This document shows, in pieces, positions 12,633 through 15,142 of a stretch of 15,142 bases of DNA. Location: the NCBI GenBank assembly GCA_037132275.1, contig JBAXPK010000056.1:1-15142 (forward strand), written 5' to 3'. This DNA comes from JAABPW01 sp037132275 (GTDB taxonomy: Bacteria > Verrucomicrobiota > Kiritimatiellia > CAIKKV01 > CAITUY01). Position 1 is the stretch's first letter. Each line of letters begins with the position of its first letter. The position numbers and the translations under genes are program-made. The notes beneath the pieces were generated by a model. It saw nothing but the letters and a program-made list of their open reading frames with translations, made no database searches and was not told the DNA's origin.

Positions 12633-15142
12633 CATTTCTTTTCCAACTCCCTTGCCACCTCGCCGGCCAGGTTCAGCAACTTGGCGTCCTCCCCGGCGCC
12701 GGGCATGTCGCGGAGGGTGAACCAGTCCATGATGAAGGCCTGGCTGCGTGCTTTCAACACTTTTTCGGCACGTTGCTGGAGTTCAGGGCTGAGCCTTTTC
12801 TCCTGTTCGATCGCGCGTCTGAGCGATCGTGAAGGCGGTTCGATGAACAGCAGCGCGTTCAGCATCTCGGTCAGTTCGACAGCCCGCTCGATGAAGATGA
12901 GCGCCTCGGCCAGTTCCACTCCCTCGCGGAACATCTCGTAGCGCTCGGTGGCCACCGGCCCGTCGGGGCCGGGATAGAGCATGGCATGTTGGGTCCAGCC
13001 CGGTCCGGAGGGGAATTCGGGGCCTCCGGGTTTCTGGAGGACGCCCCTTGAATCCCTGTACATGAACAGGTCAGCGCCGAAATCGCTGACACCGTCACGA
13101 CCCGACATGATGATATCTTCTCCGACCCGGCGCTGAAGCGTCAGGGGTGAAAAGTTGCGCCAGTTGGAGCGGTAGGTATTGCAGAACAACACGGGGCGGT
13201 CCCGCAGCAGCGCGCGGTACCCGCGGACAGACGGCCAGCCGAAGTCATAGACCCCGCAGGCGTAGCGGAGTTTGACCCAGGGATTATTGCCGTCTTTCCA
13301 ATCGGCTGCGACCTCATGCGTAACCATGGCCCAGACGCCATCCGGCCAGAGTTGCTCCGCGAGATTGGCAAAGCCATCGTCCGGTCCATCATTGTCGGCG
13401 GTCAAGCCGAAGGCTGTCGTATCCATCCATCCACGATCCTTGATGCGCTTGAACACCCCATCGAAAACCGGTTTCCAGAAAGCCAGCGCGGCCGCCTCGT
13501 CGGTATTCGGATTCGGCGACTTAAGTTGCTCGGTCTTACCCGTGGCCGGATCGAACAACGGAACCAAAGCCACGGGCATTCCTCGCTTCTTGCCTTCTTT
13601 GCCCATTCGATCTCCCCAAGCCTGCAGGCGCAAAGGCTGCGGCTTGCCGACGGACTTGGCGATCATGTCCAGGTACTTGTCAAAGAGGGTGAAATCATAC
13701 TTGAAACTGCCGTCGGGCTGCTTGATCCAGCGGACGAGGTTTTCCAGGTTGACTCGAAAATAGCGGGAACCTGCTTCGGCCATCAATGTGTGCGATCGGC
13801 CGACCATCTCCAGATGCTTGTCCGACCAGAGCGGGATCCCGTAGTGCGCAGCCACGCACATATCATCGTGATAGGCCATATTGTGCATGCGGAAATCCTT
13901 CGTGTCCGTCATGGTCCAGTCGCAGATGCTTACGCGCAACGGCACGTTGGTGAGCGGCAGTCCCTCAGCCTCAATGGATATCTGCCCCTGGTATTCCCCG
14001 GGTTTCGTTTCGCATGGAACCCGCACCGTGAACCACAACGGCGCCACCGCGCCGCCAACCAGGGACTTCCGGTCCACGGGCGTGCCATAGTAATTCTCCT
14101 GCGGCGCAGGCGCCTGACTCACGGGAATTTCAGGGGGAATGACGTCCAGCAAACCATCGAAGCGGTGAGGGGGGAGGTGGGACTTTCCCCGCGAGAGATC
14201 GTCATCGTGTTTCGGTGGTAACGCACCCGGCACGACCGCCACGGCATAACGGACGCGGAAGGCGGAGGCCGGAAGTTTAGCGCCGGCCTGCTCCGAATTG
14301 ATTTCCGTTCGCCTTTCTTCTGTAGCCGTCGCACGCAGGGCGACGGATTCTCCGTTCGCCTTCGTGGAAAGGCTATAAAGGTCCGACACCTTCACCTTCA
14401 ACCCTTGGATCGGCTGATCCGAACTCACCATCAGCCGGCCCGAAAACACGCTATTGCGCGCGGCCTGGATGGCAACCGGGCGCAGGGGCTCGCAAGGATC
14501 GCCGAAATCAAACACACTGAGCGTGTCGTACGCCGCGCAATTCCACACCCGGATGCCGCGCGGACGCTGGAGGTTGGCCGTTGCTGCCGCGATGGGCGTT
14601 ACCGACAGCCGCACATGCAGGAGACCAATGGGCACCCACGGGAGACTGCTGTGGGCCTTTCTACCGCCGCGCTTGACATAGGCCGCCGTGACCGGCGCGG
14701 TATGGGTCTCGATGGCGAGCACGTTCACCCCCTCTCGTAGCAGCCCGGCCGGAATCTCGAAGTCCCGCAAGCTGCGCTCGCGAGGCGGGAAGGCGCCTGC
14801 GTAATCACCCTTCGGGGTCGTGAACGCTTCTTCGGGATAGTCTGCGGCCAGGGTCAGCAGGCTCGGCTTGTCGCCGGGCACGTCGCGGCGGACCGCTTCC
14901 TTGCCGTTGACGTAGACCACGACCCCTCCGAGATAGTCCAGCGACAGGCGGCAGGACTTCACCTGGGCCGGATCCATCACCTCGAACTTGCCACGCACGA
15001 GCAGGGCGGCCGTGGCGCCATACCGCGTTTGCGGACGGGGCGTAGGCTCCCCGGCGAGTGTCGGCAGAGGCAGCCGGACACGCGGCCATGCCCCGTCGTC
15101 CAGGCCAATGCCGGCCCAGTTCGCTGGCGGGAGAGGGGAGGG
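12632..15142 (-). CDS. DUF4091/GH123-like protein, 5' end outside the window
   Basis: At least 836 residues; the frame stays open to the right edge, so the true start is beyond 15142 and an internal GTG at 14998 should not be taken as the start. The N-terminal visible part is a beta-sandwich resembling carbohydrate-binding modules (GLDDGAWPRVRLPL, then LDYLGGVVVYVNGKEAVRRD). The middle region (about 14060-13200) fits the GH123/DUF4091-type layout with a long barrel, including YRFR-like ENLVRW, LRLQAWGD and TADNDGPDDG. The C-terminus has the DUF4091 hallmark LYPGPDGPVATERYEMFREG followed by helices. Such proteins are frequent in PVC and Bacteroidota polysaccharide loci and are usually exported; whether this one has a signal peptide cannot be seen. 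No substrate can be assigned. It lies convergent to GH36. Confidence 0.8.
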   Translation of the reverse strand, partial: PSPLPPANWAGIGLDDGAWPRVRLPLPTLAGEPTPRPQTRYGATAALLVRGKFEVMDPAQVKSCRLSLDYLGGVVVYVNGKEAVRRDVPGDKPSLLTLAADYPEEAFTTPKGDYAGAFPPRERSLRDFEIPAGLLREGVNVLAIETHTAPVTAAYVKRGGRKAHSSLPWVPIGLLHVRLSVTPIAAATANLQRPRGIRVWNCAAYDTLSVFDFGDPCEPLRPVAIQAARNSVFSGRLMVSSDQPIQGLKVKVSDLYSLSTKANGESVALRATATEERRTEINSEQAGAKLPASAFRVRYAVAVVPGALPPKHDDDLSRGKSHLPPHRFDGLLDVIPPEIPVSQAPAPQENYYGTPVDRKSLVGGAVAPLWFTVRVPCETKPGEYQGQISIEAEGLPLTNVPLRVSICDWTMTDTKDFRMHNMAYHDDMCVAAHYGIPLWSDKHLEMVGRSHTLMAEAGSRYFRVNLENLVRWIKQPDGSFKYDFTLFDKYLDMIAKSVGKPQPLRLQAWGDRMGKEGKKRGMPVALVPLFDPATGKTEQLKSPNPNTDEAAALAFWKPVFDGVFKRIKDRGWMDTTAFGLTADNDGPDDGFANLAEQLWPDGVWAMVTHEVAADWKDGNNPWVKLRYACGVYDFGWPSVRGYRALLRDRPVLFCNTYRSNWRNFSPLTLQRRVGEDIIMSGRDGVSDFGADLFMYRDSRGVLQKPGGPEFPSGPGWTQHAMLYPGPDGPVATERYEMFREGVELAEALIFIERAVELTEMLNALLFIEPPSRSLRRAIEQEKRLSPELQQRAEKVLKARSQAFIMDWFTLRDMPGAGEDAKLLNLAGEVARELEKK

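Noticed and set aside
13316..14221. Plus-strand 301-codon frame inside the DUF4091 gene
   Set aside because: It is antisense to a conserved protein, with no motif or ribosome binding site.

Overview
The window looks like chromosomal DNA of a high-GC, carbohydrate-degrading anaerobe. A PVC-superphylum bacterium of the Kiritimatiellota/Lentisphaerae/Verrucomicrobiota kind is my best guess. This rests on gene content only: a cytoplasmic GH94/GH42/GH36 glycoside set, a ferredoxin-like aldo/keto reductase, a large DUF4091-type protein, and a stray BspA-type leucine-rich-repeat fragment. No rRNA or marker gene is present to test it.

Two different landscapes meet near position 4.3 kb. The left part (1-4440) is a patchwork of small genes and wreckage, visibly less GC-rich than the right. 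In order it holds: a 111-residue protein of unknown family, a three-helix membrane protein, a calcineurin-like metallophosphoesterase, a headless C_GCAxxG_C_C redox-protein remnant, a stand-alone cysteine-rich response regulator (minus strand), an LRR fragment, a small exported coiled-coil protein, an eroded minus-strand reading frame, and the 3' half of a tRNA. Immediately after the tRNA end comes a second, nearly identical copy of the 111-residue protein gene, followed by only the first dozen codons of a second metallophosphoesterase. This looks like an integration or recombination scar with duplicated cargo.

The right part (4441-15142) is dense and well conserved. A tight plus-strand operon encodes a cellobiose-phosphorylase-type GH94 enzyme, a GH42 beta-galactosidase and an aldo/keto reductase with two Cys4 iron-sulfur motifs; the junctions are a 0-12 nt gap and a 4-nt ATGA overlap. 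After a 367-nt spacer comes a GH36 alpha-galactosidase. Converging on it from the right is a DUF4091/GH123-like protein whose 5' end runs off the window.

The GH enzymes show no export signals. The likely scheme is therefore intracellular: imported oligosaccharides are trimmed of alpha- and beta-galactosyl units, beta-linked glucose disaccharides are split with phosphate to save ATP, and the aldo/keto reductase handles a sugar-derived carbonyl. No transporter or regulator for the pathway lies in the window.
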